DNA from: an uncultured bacterium
GTDB taxonomy: Bacteria; Bacillota; Clostridia; Oscillospirales; Oscillospiraceae
Length of the DNA stretch: 42,322 nucleotides
Assembly: GCA_945873205.1 (NCBI GenBank)
Contig: CAMCCC010000020.1
Span: 1-42,322, forward strand
Direction of reading: 5' to 3'
Positions 24,991-33,488 of this stretch are shown here, in pieces. Numbering within the stretch: the first letter of the stretch is position 1; the number at the start of each line of letters is the position of its first letter. The notes below the pieces were generated by a model. It was not told where the DNA came from. It made no database searches and saw only the letters and a list, made by a program, of their open reading frames with translations. The translations under genes and the position numbers were made by a program.

Positions 24991-25611
24991 ATGCATATCC
25001 CCCAGGGCGCCAGCCAGACCATCGATATTCTCCCCTTTGCGGAGGCTCTGGCCCGCTCCGGCCGGGGCGACGCCTATGACAGCCAGAAGTGGCTGTATGT
25101 GCCGGATTTTTATACCGAGTACCGTTATATCCTGGGCACCCGGGGGCAAAACCCGCTGATCTGCATCGGCGTCAACCCCTCCACCGCCGCCCCGGATGAC
25201 CTGGACAATACCCTGAAGTCCGTCGCCCGCATCGCAGAGGGCAACGGCTTTGACAGCTGGATCATGTTCAATGTCTATGCCCAGCGGGCCACCCGGCCGG
25301 AGGACATGGACCGGGAGCTGAACCAGGCGCTGCACAGGGCCAACATGGCCGCCTTTGAATACATATTGCAGCAGGTGGGCCAGGGTCTGCAGCCCGCCGT
25401 ATGGGCCGCCTGGGGCACCATCATTGAAAAGCGCCCCTATCTGCCCGGCTGCGTCCGGGACATGGTGGCTCTGGGCCGCCGCTATAACGCCCGCTGGCTC
25501 TGCGCCGGCAAGCGCTCCGCCAAGGGCCACCCCCATCACCCCCTGTACCTGCGCAAGGACGAAAAAACCGTGGATTTTGATGTGGAACAATATCTGGAGG
25601 GATTACAATGA
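24991..25611 (+). CDS. DUF1643 domain protein
   Basis: A 206-residue soluble protein with the DUF1643 hallmark LICIGVNPSTAAPDDLDNTL (about residues 53-72), followed by NGFDSWIMFNVYAQRAT and a C-terminal CAGKRSAKGHPHHPLYLRKD segment. Similar conserved segments suggest a nucleoside- or nucleotide-binding enzyme, but no activity is established. Its stop overlaps the start of the nitrilase gene (ATGA). Confidence 0.85.
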   Translation: MHIPQGASQTIDILPFAEALARSGRGDAYDSQKWLYVPDFYTEYRYILGTRGQNPLICIGVNPSTAAPDDLDNTLKSVARIAEGNGFDSWIMFNVYAQRATRPEDMDRELNQALHRANMAAFEYILQQVGQGLQPAVWAAWGTIIEKRPYLPGCVRDMVALGRRYNARWLCAGKRSAKGHPHHPLYLRKDEKTVDFDVEQYLEGLQ

Positions 25612-26420
25612 TCAAACTTGCCCTGTGCCAGCTGCGAACCGAGCTTGACCAGGCGGAGACCATGGCCAAGGCCCACCGCATGGTGAGCGAGGCCGCCCAA
25701 AACGGGGCGGAAATCGTGGTGCTGCCGGAGATGTTCAATTGCCCCTATGACCGGGCCTATTTCAAAAAATTCGCCGCCCTGGGCCATCAGGAAGCGGTCA
25801 GCGCCATGTCCGCCTGGGCCAGAGAGCTGGGTATCCTGCTGGTGGGCGGCTCCGTCCCCGAGACAGAGGACGGTAAAATCTATAACACCTGCTTCGTCTT
25901 TGATAAGCAGGGCCGCCAGATCGCCCGCCACCGGAAGGTGCATTTGTTCGATGTGGACTTGCCGGGGATGCGCTTTAAGGAGTCCAACACCTTCACCCCC
26001 GGGGAGGATATCACCGTTTTCGATACCGAGTACGGCAAAATGGGCTGCGCCGTCTGCTTCGATGTCCGCTTCCCGGAGCTGTTCCGGGCCATGGCCGTCC
26101 GGGGAGCCAGGCTGATCTTCCTGCCGGCTCAGTTCAATATGAAGACCGGCCCCGCCCATTGGGACATGAGCCTGCGGATGCGGGCCGTGGATAACGAGGT
26201 GTTTGTGGCCGGAGCCTCCGCCGCCCGGTACGACGGCTTTTCCTACGAGTGCTGGGGCCATTCCGCCGTGGCGGATCCCTTTGGGGAGCTGATTGCCCAG
26301 TGCGACGAGAAGGAGCAGATTCTTTACGCCGATATTGACCTGAACCGGGTGGAAGAGGTGCGCGCCAGTCTGCCCACCTTCAATTGCCTGCGCCGGGATG
26401 TGTACACCGTTGCGGACTGA
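25608..26420 (+). CDS. Nitrilase-superfamily amidase (omega-amidase/NIT2-like)
   Basis: Carbon-nitrogen hydrolase of 270 aa with the complete Glu-Lys-Cys triad: Glu41 in VVLPEMFNCPY, Lys110 in RHRKVHLFDVDLPG and Cys150 in GCAVCFDVRFPELFR. The segment RKVHLFDVDLPG and the overall length place it close to NIT2/omega-amidases, which hydrolyse alpha-ketoglutaramate or alpha-ketosuccinamate. In an operon starting with ahcY, a role in clearing transamination products of methionine metabolism is plausible. Cytoplasmic; translationally coupled to DUF1643. Confidence 0.9.
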   Translation: MIKLALCQLRTELDQAETMAKAHRMVSEAAQNGAEIVVLPEMFNCPYDRAYFKKFAALGHQEAVSAMSAWARELGILLVGGSVPETEDGKIYNTCFVFDKQGRQIARHRKVHLFDVDLPGMRFKESNTFTPGEDITVFDTEYGKMGCAVCFDVRFPELFRAMAVRGARLIFLPAQFNMKTGPAHWDMSLRMRAVDNEVFVAGASAARYDGFSYECWGHSAVADPFGELIAQCDEKEQILYADIDLNRVEEVRASLPTFNCLRRDVYTVAD

Positions 26421-26423
26421 GCC

Positions 26424-26984
26424 ATGGGGATTTACGAACAGATCAAAAAATACCGCCCCTGGAATGAACAGGAGCGGCAGGATCAGGCTGTAATGCTGGC
26501 CTTTCTGGAGCAAAACCCGGATGCCTTTTACCGCACCAACCTGCTTGCCCACATGACCGCCTCCGCCTGGGTGGTGAATCCCCAGCGTACCAGGACCCTC
26601 ATGGTCTACCACCGGCTGTACGATTCCTGGTCCTGGGCCGGGGGCCACGCCGACGGGGAGGAGGACCTGCTGGCCGTGGCCCTGCGGGAAGTCCGGGAGG
26701 AGACCGGCCTTCAGCGCCTTCGCCCGGTGACGGAGGACATCTATTCTCTGGAAGTGCTCACCGTGGATGGCCACGAGAAGCATGGAAAATACGTTCCCAG
26801 TCATCTGCACCTGAACCTGACCTACCTGCTGGAAGCGGAGGAGGATCAGCCCCTGCGGGTCTGCGAAGCGGAGAACAGCGGCGTGGCCTGGTTCTCCCTG
26901 ACCGACGCCCTCTCCGCCTCCACCGAGCCCTGGTTCGTGGAACGGATTTACAACAAGCTGAATGAGAAGCTGAAAGTGCTATGA
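26424..26984 (+). CDS. NUDIX hydrolase
   Basis: A 186-residue NUDIX protein with an intact box, Gly74-x5-Glu80-x7-REVREETGL (88-96). The region before it (SAWVVNPQRTRTLMVYH) forms the expected first beta strands. Such enzymes hydrolyse nucleoside diphosphates linked to another group; the exact substrate is not visible. It starts three bases after the amidase stop and is the last gene of the ahcY run. Bases 26985-27241 downstream hold a REP-like element and a terminator. Confidence 0.9.
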   Translation: MGIYEQIKKYRPWNEQERQDQAVMLAFLEQNPDAFYRTNLLAHMTASAWVVNPQRTRTLMVYHRLYDSWSWAGGHADGEEDLLAVALREVREETGLQRLRPVTEDIYSLEVLTVDGHEKHGKYVPSHLHLNLTYLLEAEEDQPLRVCEAENSGVAWFSLTDALSASTEPWFVERIYNKLNEKLKVL

Positions 26985-27091
26985 ATCACCCGCAAAGAAA
27001 AGCAAACAGACTGAAAACTACGATTACAGCTTGCCAGGAGCATATTTTATCACCATTTGTACCCATGAAAGAGAAAACCTCTTTTGGAACG

Positions 27092-27162
27092 CCGTAGGGG
27101 CGAGCATCGCTCGTCCGCCTGTTCACGCGATGCAATGTTGCGGACGATGCACGCCCCTACGG
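27092..27162. repeat. REP-like inverted repeat element
   Basis: Imperfect inverted repeat: CCGTAGGGGCG...GCATCG...TCCGC at the left and its complement GCGGACGATGCACGCCCCTACGG at the right, with about 20 bases between. Arm sequence is shared with the palindrome at 18349-18379 next to a REP-associated transposase fragment. Confidence 0.75.
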
Positions 27163-27180
27163 TTCTGATGGAGTTTGACA

Positions 27181-27226
27181 AACAAACGTAAGCTCCCCCG
27201 GTGCGCCGGGGGAGCTTACGTTTGTT
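27181..27226. terminator. Bidirectional terminator between NUDIX and M56 genes
   Basis: A perfect 21-bp stem beginning AACAAACGTAAGCTCCCCCG with a TGCG loop lies between convergent genes. Its A/T-rich outer ends give T-runs in both directions. Confidence 0.92.
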
Positions 27227-27241
27227 TATTCCGTTTTGTAA

Positions 27242-30200
27242 TTATTCTTCGATAATGTACGCTGTCACCTGGGCCTCATAGCCGCCGGCCTTGCAGGTGA
27301 GGGTGACGCCCTCGGGCTTGGCTTTCAGGATCTTCACGGTGCAGCTGCTGCCGTTGGGAACGACTTCCAGACAGTCCGGGTCACTGGAGGTCCAGGTGAA
27401 GCTGCTGCCCTCCGGGATTTGCGTCTGGTCAACCTGGGCATTCAGTTCAACTTGGGCGTTCAGTTCGATGGGGGCGTCTCCCCGCCGGACGGTGAACTCC
27501 GTCAGCTCCTTTTCATAGAAGCAGATGCGCAGAGGGGCGGCAGCGCCGGTGCTCTCCGTCAGATGCACGGTGATGCTGGCCTTCTGGCCCTGGCATTCTG
27601 CCGTCAGGGTCACCTCCCCGCTCTTGCCGCTGACATTTTCCAGCGTGCACTTGCCGTGCTTGCGTTCCGTCAGCTTCACGTCGGAGCTGCTGCTGAGGCT
27701 CCACTTCACGTCCAGATCAGCCTCCGGGTCGGCGTCGCCGCCCCAGAAGCGGCCATACAACTCAATGGGGGTGTTCATGGGCAGGGTCAGCTCGGAAACC
27801 GGGGAGTACAGATAATTGATGCAGAACTTGGCCGCCGGCATCTCCCAGGGGTTCAGATCGATGGTCCGGGCGTTCAGGGTTTCAGCATCCGGCGGGGAGA
27901 AGCTGCTGATGGCTGCGCCGTCCAGGGTCACATTCTGGCAGTCGTAAATGGCCCGGCTCATGCCGTTGTCGTGGATGTTGCAGTTTTCCAGGCGGATGTT
28001 TTTGCTGGAGGCAAAGTTCAGATCGCCGTAGCTGCAATCGTAGATCTCGGTGTTTTTCACCGTCATGTTCTCACAGCCGCTCAAGGTGATGCCCCAGACG
28101 CCGCAGCCGTAGAGAGAGCAGCCCTCCACGCTCAAATCAGAAGAATTGGCAAAGTACACCACGCCGCCGGTGCAGTGGCCGGGGGCCTGGGTGTGGCCGG
28201 CGGTGAAGTCTTTCAGGGTGATGTTCTCACAGTTTTCAAAGGCCAGCACCTCCGCGTAACGAGGGACGGCCTGAATGCTGGCCTTGTCCGCTCCGCCGCC
28301 GGTGATGCTGAGGTTCTTCACGCCGCTGATCACCAGCTGGGGCCCGTCCACATAGGTGTCATACCAGACATAGTTGTCCCCGCCGAAGCCGCCGTAATTG
28401 CTGGCGGTGCTCAGGTCAAAGACGCCATCCTCCAGATAGATGTGGGTATCGGAAGCAATGGCCGCCAGAAATTCGTCCACGGTGGAAACGTGAACCATGC
28501 CGTCGGCACCCTTGCTGACTGAAACGGTCTCCGGGATGCTGGCCTCCCAGTGCTCCACGGTTTGCAGGGTCATGGCAGCAAGGTCATCGCCCTGCAGCTC
28601 GTTCCCGGCGGCATCCACGGCGGGGACGGTCACGGCGCCGGTGTACAGGGGTTCGGCATACCAGGGGCCCTGGTTGTCGGTGAAACGGCAGCCCTCCACA
28701 GTGACGGCATTGCCCTCAAGACAGAACATCCCTTGAGTGCTGAAGTCGTTGCTGCTGACCTCATTGCCGGCGAAGTACACATCGGTGCTGTAGCTGTTGC
28801 TCAGCAGCATAGGGCTGCGGTTGCCGGTGATCCGGCTGTTGATGACGGCGCAGGCATTGCTGGCGCTGATCTGGAACAGGCCGCAGAAGCCGGTGTTGTC
28901 ATAGATCTGGCAGTTATTGAACAGCACGTTCTGACAGGCGGAGAGCTGGGCGGCAGAATAGCTGCAGTCATAGATCTCACTCTCCACCACCTGCAGGGCG
29001 GTGCAGGAAGCGGCATCCACACCCACGGTGCCGCAGCCGAAGAGCTTGCACTGGCTGATGATGGCCTTGTCCACGCCGCTCAGCTTCACCACGCCGCCGA
29101 CGCACTGCCCCGGCTCCTCGGTGTGGCCGATGGTCAGGCCCGCCAGGCAGATGTCCTCGCAGTTGTCCAGCACCAGCACGTTGGCATAGCGGGGCACGGC
29201 AGAGAGGGTGACCTCCCCTTCCGCCAGCAGGGTCAGGCAGTCCACGCCGCTGATGACCAGCTCAAAGGCGGCTTCCTCCCCGGTGCTGAAAACCTCCTGC
29301 CAGGCATAGGGCTTTCCGTCGGTGGGCTGGCCGTAGTCGCCGGCCTGGGCCAGGTTGTATTCCCCTGCCAGCAGGGTGATGTTGGTATAGGAATCAATGG
29401 CTGCCAGCAGCTCATCCACATTGGCCACGGTGACGTTTTTGACTTCCGGCGTGGACACCGGGGATTCCTGCGCCGACGCTGCCGTTTCTATCGGGCTTTC
29501 TGCCGGCTCCGGCGAGGTCTGGGGCCCCACTGCTGCGGCGCAGCCGCCCAGCAGCAATGCCGCCGCCAGCAGCAGCGCCAGGGTGGCCCGGCTCATTTTT
29601 CTGTATGTCATGATCTGTTCCAACCTTTCTTTCAGATTCCGTTTCTCTGTGGCGAAGGAGGTGGCCACCAGGGGCCGGGGCAGAGCATCTGCAGCCATAG
29701 AGAGCAGGGTCTCCCCATAGCTCCGTTTATCGGCGGCGTCCATCTGCCGCAGCAGCCGTTCGTCACAGCTCATTTCACAGGCCCGGTCCAGCTCCCGCCG
29801 GGCGATATGTACCACAGGATTGAACCAGTGCACCGCCGTCACCAGCACCGCGAACCACTTGAACAGCAGGTCGCCCCGGCGGTAATGGGTCAGCTCATGG
29901 CGGAAGATGTTTTTCAGCATCTCCTCGGAATACGCCCGCTCCGGCAGCACCAGCACCGGCCGCCACAGCCCCAGCAGCATGGGGGTGCCCACGGCGGCGC
30001 TGCGGCAGAGCTGCAGCCGCTTCGGGCCGCCCATCTGCCGGAACAGCCGGCACTCCATAGGCGCCGCCCGGCAGAGGCTGCGGCGCAGGGCACGGTCAAA
30101 GCGCCGGTAGCCCACGATATACCACAGCAGCGTAGCCAAAGCGCCCATGCCCCAGAGCCAGAGCCAGATGTCCCCGCTGCTGATCAAGTCCCTGGCCCGG

Positions 30201-30625
30201 CTCAGCACCATGCCAAAGGCGGCAAAGAGCAGGGTACGCAGGCCCGGCCGGGCAGGGGCTTCGGCTTCCTGCACTGGCTTGGCAGGCGCCGCTTCCGTTC
30301 CGGCGGTATTCTCCGCAATGTCGACGGGGGAATTCCCGGCTTCCTCCGGCCCGATGCCCACGGCGGTAGGCAGGTCCCCCACATGGGGGATGCCGCTGCT
30401 CTGGCCGCTGGTGGATACCGCCGCCGGGGCGGCCTCCTCCCTGCTGTCCAGGCTCATGAAGCCGGGCAGAGGCAGCACCAGCCGCAGCAGCACCGCAAGC
30501 CAGGCGCAGTAATAGAAGGCGCTGGGCAGCTTCCCCCGCAGGGTCCATTTCAGCCCCAGCACCAGCAGCGCCATCAGGCTGCCGCCCAGGGAGAGAGAAA
30601 GCACAAGCTGCAAAAGGGGGTTCAT
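27242..30625 (-). CDS. M56/BlaR1-like membrane metallopeptidase fused to duplicated beta-helix and Ig-like domains
   Basis: A giant 1127-residue sensor-like protein. The N-terminal ~330 residues are an M56 (BlaR1/MecR1) unit: several membrane helices and the zinc-protease motif HELTH at 243-247, with FNPVVHIARRELDRACEMSCDE after it. A hydrophobic helix at about 345-362 ends in GGCAA. The outer part holds two related segments (about 402-700 and 715-940), each starting VDE(L/F)LAAI and containing VPRYAxVLxxxNCE, AGHT/IGHT and EIYDCSY, which look like right-handed parallel beta-helix (pectate-lyase-like) domains. Ig-like strands fill about 945-1127. A penicillin-binding sensor domain is absent. 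It overlaps blaI by 4 bases. Presumably it cleaves the repressor when the outer domain is engaged. Confidence 0.87.
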   Translation of the reverse strand: MNPLLQLVLSLSLGGSLMALLVLGLKWTLRGKLPSAFYYCAWLAVLLRLVLPLPGFMSLDSREEAAPAAVSTSGQSSGIPHVGDLPTAVGIGPEEAGNSPVDIAENTAGTEAAPAKPVQEAEAPARPGLRTLLFAAFGMVLSRARDLISSGDIWLWLWGMGALATLLWYIVGYRRFDRALRRSLCRAAPMECRLFRQMGGPKRLQLCRSAAVGTPMLLGLWRPVLVLPERAYSEEMLKNIFRHELTHYRRGDLLFKWFAVLVTAVHWFNPVVHIARRELDRACEMSCDERLLRQMDAADKRSYGETLLSMAADALPRPLVATSFATEKRNLKERLEQIMTYRKMSRATLALLLAAALLLGGCAAAVGPQTSPEPAESPIETAASAQESPVSTPEVKNVTVANVDELLAAIDSYTNITLLAGEYNLAQAGDYGQPTDGKPYAWQEVFSTGEEAAFELVISGVDCLTLLAEGEVTLSAVPRYANVLVLDNCEDICLAGLTIGHTEEPGQCVGGVVKLSGVDKAIISQCKLFGCGTVGVDAASCTALQVVESEIYDCSYSAAQLSACQNVLFNNCQIYDNTGFCGLFQISASNACAVINSRITGNRSPMLLSNSYSTDVYFAGNEVSSNDFSTQGMFCLEGNAVTVEGCRFTDNQGPWYAEPLYTGAVTVPAVDAAGNELQGDDLAAMTLQTVEHWEASIPETVSVSKGADGMVHVSTVDEFLAAIASDTHIYLEDGVFDLSTASNYGGFGGDNYVWYDTYVDGPQLVISGVKNLSITGGGADKASIQAVPRYAEVLAFENCENITLKDFTAGHTQAPGHCTGGVVYFANSSDLSVEGCSLYGCGVWGITLSGCENMTVKNTEIYDCSYGDLNFASSKNIRLENCNIHDNGMSRAIYDCQNVTLDGAAISSFSPPDAETLNARTIDLNPWEMPAAKFCINYLYSPVSELTLPMNTPIELYGRFWGGDADPEADLDVKWSLSSSSDVKLTERKHGKCTLENVSGKSGEVTLTAECQGQKASITVHLTESTGAAAPLRICFYEKELTEFTVRRGDAPIELNAQVELNAQVDQTQIPEGSSFTWTSSDPDCLEVVPNGSSCTVKILKAKPEGVTLTCKAGGYEAQVTAYIIEE

Positions 30626-31002
30626 GGCTCATCCTCCACTTTGAAAAAGTCTCTCAGTTCCTGAATGTCGTCATTGCTGAGCTGATCCGAGTGTACCAGC
30701 GCCGCCACCAGGTTCCGGGCGCTGCCCCGGTACAGCCGGTGGATCAGGTCGTTGGTGGCCCAGGCCTGATATTCCTCCTGGCTGATCAGGGGGCGGTAAT
30801 AAAACACGTTCCGCTTCTCCTGGGCCAGGGCCTGCTTGTTGCACAGCCGCTGCACCAGGGTTTTGGTAGTGGTAGGTTCCCAGCCCTTGCGCTGCTGCAG
30901 CGCCAGGCGGATTTCACTGATGGGCAGCGGCGCCTCCGCCTCCCACAGTACCCGCAGCACCTCCAGCTCGGCGTCGCTGATCTTTTCTGCAAGTTTTTCC
31001 AT
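30622..31002 (-). CDS. BlaI/MecI-family transcriptional repressor
   Basis: A 126-residue winged-helix repressor. The N-terminus MEKLAEKISDAELEVLRVLW and the recognition region (WEPTTTKTLVQRLCNKQAL) fit BlaI/MecI/CopY proteins, which bind palindromic operators as dimers and are inactivated by cleavage through a partner M56 protease. The start at 31002 is preferred over the in-frame ATG at 31035: it gives the family N-terminus and has AAAGG upstream. The M56 protease gene overlaps its stop (ATGA), a classical blaI-blaR1 pair. No beta-lactamase gene is present in the window, so the regulated target may be elsewhere. Confidence 0.92.
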   Translation of the reverse strand: MEKLAEKISDAELEVLRVLWEAEAPLPISEIRLALQQRKGWEPTTTKTLVQRLCNKQALAQEKRNVFYYRPLISQEEYQAWATNDLIHRLYRGSARNLVAALVHSDQLSNDDIQELRDFFKVEDEP

Positions 31003-31090
31003 CGGTGGCCAGCCTTTCTTCTCGCTTTTTTCCATTTCCGGGGCGGGGCGCGCATCCCGCCCTGGCAGACTACGCGTGTCATCTGTGTTT

Positions 31091-31120
31091 AAAATAGCAC
31101 ATGGGGTCTACAGTTGTCAA
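31091..31120 (-). promoter_or_regulatory. Probable promoter of the blaI-M56 operon with overlapping dyad
   Basis: On the minus strand TTGACA (31115-31120) and TATTTT (31091-31096) are 18 bases apart. A small dyad GTTGTCAAC overlaps the -35 and could be a repressor site, though it is short compared with known BlaI operators. Confidence 0.5.
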
Positions 31121-31181
31121 CCACAGTTTCGTAAATTTAAGACTTCTTCATAATTGTTTTCACATTGTTCATGACGTTGGT

Positions 31182-31210
31182 TTGACAAATTTTGTGCCAT
31201 CGTTTATTAT
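31182..31210 (+). promoter_or_regulatory. Strong sigma-A promoter of the lipoprotein gene
   Basis: Consensus TTGACA (31182-31187), a 17-base spacer and TATTAT (31205-31210). AAAGAGG follows before the ATG at 31246. Confidence 0.85.
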
Positions 31211-31245
31211 GAAATCGACAAATTTACGATAAAGAGGTTTTTTAT

Positions 31246-31899
31246 ATGAATAAGACTTTGACGCGTGTATTGACGGTTTTTGTGCTGCTGCTTGCGGTGG
31301 TCCTGCTGCTGTCCCTGGCCGCCTGCGGCAAGGAGGAGGCCCCCGCCGTAACCGAAGCGCCCGCCGCCCCGGCCGCCACGGAGGCTCCTGCCGCCCAGAC
31401 TGCGGCGCCTGCGGAGGAAGCCGCAGAAGAGCCTTCCGCCCAGCCGGAAACGGTGGAGGGGCTGTTCGTCAGCGCCAGCAAGGGCTTCCGCTTTGAATAC
31501 GACCCGGCGTATATCGCCCTTTCCAACCCGGCGGACAATGCCGTGATCTATCCCACCGGGGATGTGGAGCTGCCTTTCTGCTCCGTGTCCCTGATTCCCG
31601 GCAGCAGCGCCGTGGACTATCTGAAGGAGATGTCTGCCGCCGCCCTGGAGGAGCTGGGTGACGCGGTCAAGACCATGCCCGGCGAGCCGGCGGATGCCGG
31701 GGTGGAAGGCCGGCAGGTCTATTTCATCAGCTTCACCTATGACAGCTTTGAGGCGGAGGGCACCGTGGTCTGCGCCTACTACGCGGAGGACCTGCCCGGC
31801 GGCGACATCGTGGTCTACAACTCCACCGCTCTGGAGGGGGACACTGCTGTAGCTGACGGCATTGTGAAAACCGCCATCGAGACCTTCCAGAAGGACTGA
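31246..31899 (+). CDS. Putative lipoprotein, unknown function
   Basis: A 217-residue secreted lipoprotein. A lysine-poor n-region and a hydrophobic core lead to the lipobox LAAC (Cys26), predicted to be lipidated and anchored outside the membrane. About 45 residues of Ala/Pro/Glu-rich linker follow, then a compact domain of about 150 residues (SASKGFRFEYDPAY onward) with alternating beta strands. I do not recognise the domain; the pattern resembles small PsbP/DUF-type lipoprotein domains. It stands alone between a consensus promoter and a strong terminator. Confidence 0.8.
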   Translation: MNKTLTRVLTVFVLLLAVVLLLSLAACGKEEAPAVTEAPAAPAATEAPAAQTAAPAEEAAEEPSAQPETVEGLFVSASKGFRFEYDPAYIALSNPADNAVIYPTGDVELPFCSVSLIPGSSAVDYLKEMSAAALEELGDAVKTMPGEPADAGVEGRQVYFISFTYDSFEAEGTVVCAYYAEDLPGGDIVVYNSTALEGDTAVADGIVKTAIETFQKD

Positions 31900-31918
31900 T
31901 CGTATTCCATATTCAGCT

Positions 31919-31970
31919 GGTCCGGGGAAAGACAGAAGCCTGTGGCTTTTGTCTTTCCCCGGACCTCTTT
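31919..31970 (+). terminator. Strong terminator after lipoprotein gene
   Basis: A stem of 15 perfect pairs, GGTCCGGGGAAAGAC / GTCTTTCCCCGGACC, with further pairing of AGAAGCC and GGCTTTT inside, followed by TCTTTTTC. Confidence 0.92.
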
Positions 31971-31991
31971 TTCTTTTTGCGAAAAATCGCC

Positions 31992-32020
31992 TTGCTTTCT
32001 TGGGGGAAAGAACGTATTAT
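31992..32020 (+). promoter_or_regulatory. Probable promoter of the DUF5058-peptidase operon
   Basis: TTGCTT (31992-31997), a 17-base spacer and TATTAT (32015-32020). Confidence 0.65.
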
Positions 32021-32055
32021 GGTAGACGTAGAGAAAAGAAACGGGAGGGATGTTT

Positions 32056-32793
32056 TTGGAATTCAATGTTAACAGCCCGGTATTATTTTTGATTGCCGGC
32101 ATTATCGTGGCCGCCGTGCTGGCCCAGTCGGTGTATTTTCTGATCAAAGCCTGGCGCCGGGGTCTGGCCATCGGTATGAGCAAAGACAAGCTGAAGCGGG
32201 TGGCCATGACGGCGGGGGTGTTCACCGTAGCCCCGGCGGTGGCCATTGTCATCAGCGTGATCACCCTGGCCAAGGATCTGGGCGTGCCCCTGCCCTGGCT
32301 GCGGCTCAGCGTGGTGGGCTCCCTGTCCTATGAGACCATCGCCGCCTCCAACGCGGAGAGCGCCATGGGCCTCACCTTCGGCCAGGTGGCCAGCCTGAAC
32401 GCCACCCAATACGTGACCATTGCCTGCGTTATGACCGTCAGCATCATGGTGGGCATCTGGCTGGTGCCTCTCATCGGCAAGAAGCTGCAAAACGGCATGA
32501 TCTCCATGGAGAACCGGGACAAGAAATGGGGCGAGATTTTCTCCGCCTCCATGTTCATCGGCATGATCTCCGCCTTTCTGGGCTATGTGTTCTGCGATTT
32601 CTCCAACGTGTTCCATGGGGATATGAGCGGGCTGATCCCGGTGCTGGTGATGCTGGTCTCCGCCCTGGTGATGTGCCTGGCTGGGCTGCTGGTGAAAAAG
32701 ACCCAGTGGCACTGGGTGTCGGACTACGCGCTGCCCATCAGCCTGGTGGCGGGTATGGCCAGCGCCATCCCCATCACCGCATGGCTTGGCTGA
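32056..32793 (+). CDS. DUF5058-family membrane protein, putative transporter subunit
   Basis: About 245 residues with roughly six hydrophobic helices. The N-terminus EFNVNSPVLFLIAGIIVAAV and the segment LRLSVVGSLSYETIAASNAE are recognisable as DUF5058. A TTG start at 32056 is preferred: GGGAGGG (32043-32049) is six bases before it, whereas it directly abuts the in-frame ATG at 32050. The next gene also encodes a membrane protein, and an M20 peptidase follows; together these suggest a two-part transporter for peptides or amino-acid conjugates, but no DUF5058 protein has a known substrate. Confidence 0.82.
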   Translation: MEFNVNSPVLFLIAGIIVAAVLAQSVYFLIKAWRRGLAIGMSKDKLKRVAMTAGVFTVAPAVAIVISVITLAKDLGVPLPWLRLSVVGSLSYETIAASNAESAMGLTFGQVASLNATQYVTIACVMTVSIMVGIWLVPLIGKKLQNGMISMENRDKKWGEIFSASMFIGMISAFLGYVFCDFSNVFHGDMSGLIPVLVMLVSALVMCLAGLLVKKTQWHWVSDYALPISLVAGMASAIPITAWLG

Positions 32794-32807
32794 AAGGAGG
32801 CGGCACA

Positions 32808-33473
32808 ATGAAGAAACAACTTTCCTATATGGACTCCGTCCACCGGGACGGCCGCATCTGGAACCTGTCGGTGATGGTGCTGCTGATCCTGTTCCCCATT
32901 TCCGTGGCCCTGATCTACCACACCATGCCGGACTGGCGGGGCTTTCTCATGGGCATCCTGGCCACCGCCCCCATGTACTGGGCCGTGGCCGTGGTGGAGA
33001 CGGTCACCTATGTGCCCATGCTGGGCGCCGGCGGCTCCTACCTGTCCTTCGTCACCGGCAACATCGCCAACCTGAAGCTGCCGGTAGCCCTCAACGCCCT
33101 GGAGCAGGCGGAGGCGAAGATCAGCTCCGAGGAGGGGGAGATCATCTCCACCATCGCCATCGCCGTGTCCAGCATTGTCACCACCCTGATCATCATTCTG
33201 GGCGTGCTGCTGATCACGCCCCTGACCCCGGTGCTGAACGCGCCGGTGCTGGCTCCGGCCTTCGCCCAGATTCTGCCAGCCCTGTTCGGCGGCCTGGGCG
33301 TGGTGTTCATCTCCAAGAACTGGAAGATCTCCGTGGCCCCGGTGATTCTGATGCTGGTGCTGTTCATCTTTGTCCCGGCCCTGAACGCCGGTACCGTAGG
33401 CATCATGGTGCCGGTGGGGGTGCTGTTCACCCTGGCCGTGTCCCGGATTCTGTATAAGAAAAACATGCTGTAA
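32808..33473 (+). CDS. Membrane partner of DUF5058 protein, putative transporter subunit
   Basis: A 221-residue protein with about six hydrophobic helices and a conserved-looking loop GAGGSYLSFVTGNIANLKLP (about residues 70-89). Start at 32808 is set by AAAGGAGG at 32793-32800; a longer frame upstream lies inside the DUF5058 gene. The stop of DUF5058 is only 14 bases before. GNIANLKLP-type loops recur in proteins that sit next to DUF5058, so the two likely form one complex. Confidence 0.8.
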   Translation: MKKQLSYMDSVHRDGRIWNLSVMVLLILFPISVALIYHTMPDWRGFLMGILATAPMYWAVAVVETVTYVPMLGAGGSYLSFVTGNIANLKLPVALNALEQAEAKISSEEGEIISTIAIAVSSIVTTLIIILGVLLITPLTPVLNAPVLAPAFAQILPALFGGLGVVFISKNWKISVAPVILMLVLFIFVPALNAGTVGIMVPVGVLFTLAVSRILYKKNML

Positions 33474-33488
33474 AGGAGCGTCTTTGCT

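Noticed and set aside
28550-30664. A 704-codon plus-strand frame
   Set aside because: Antisense to the M56 fusion gene; no ribosome binding site or domain.
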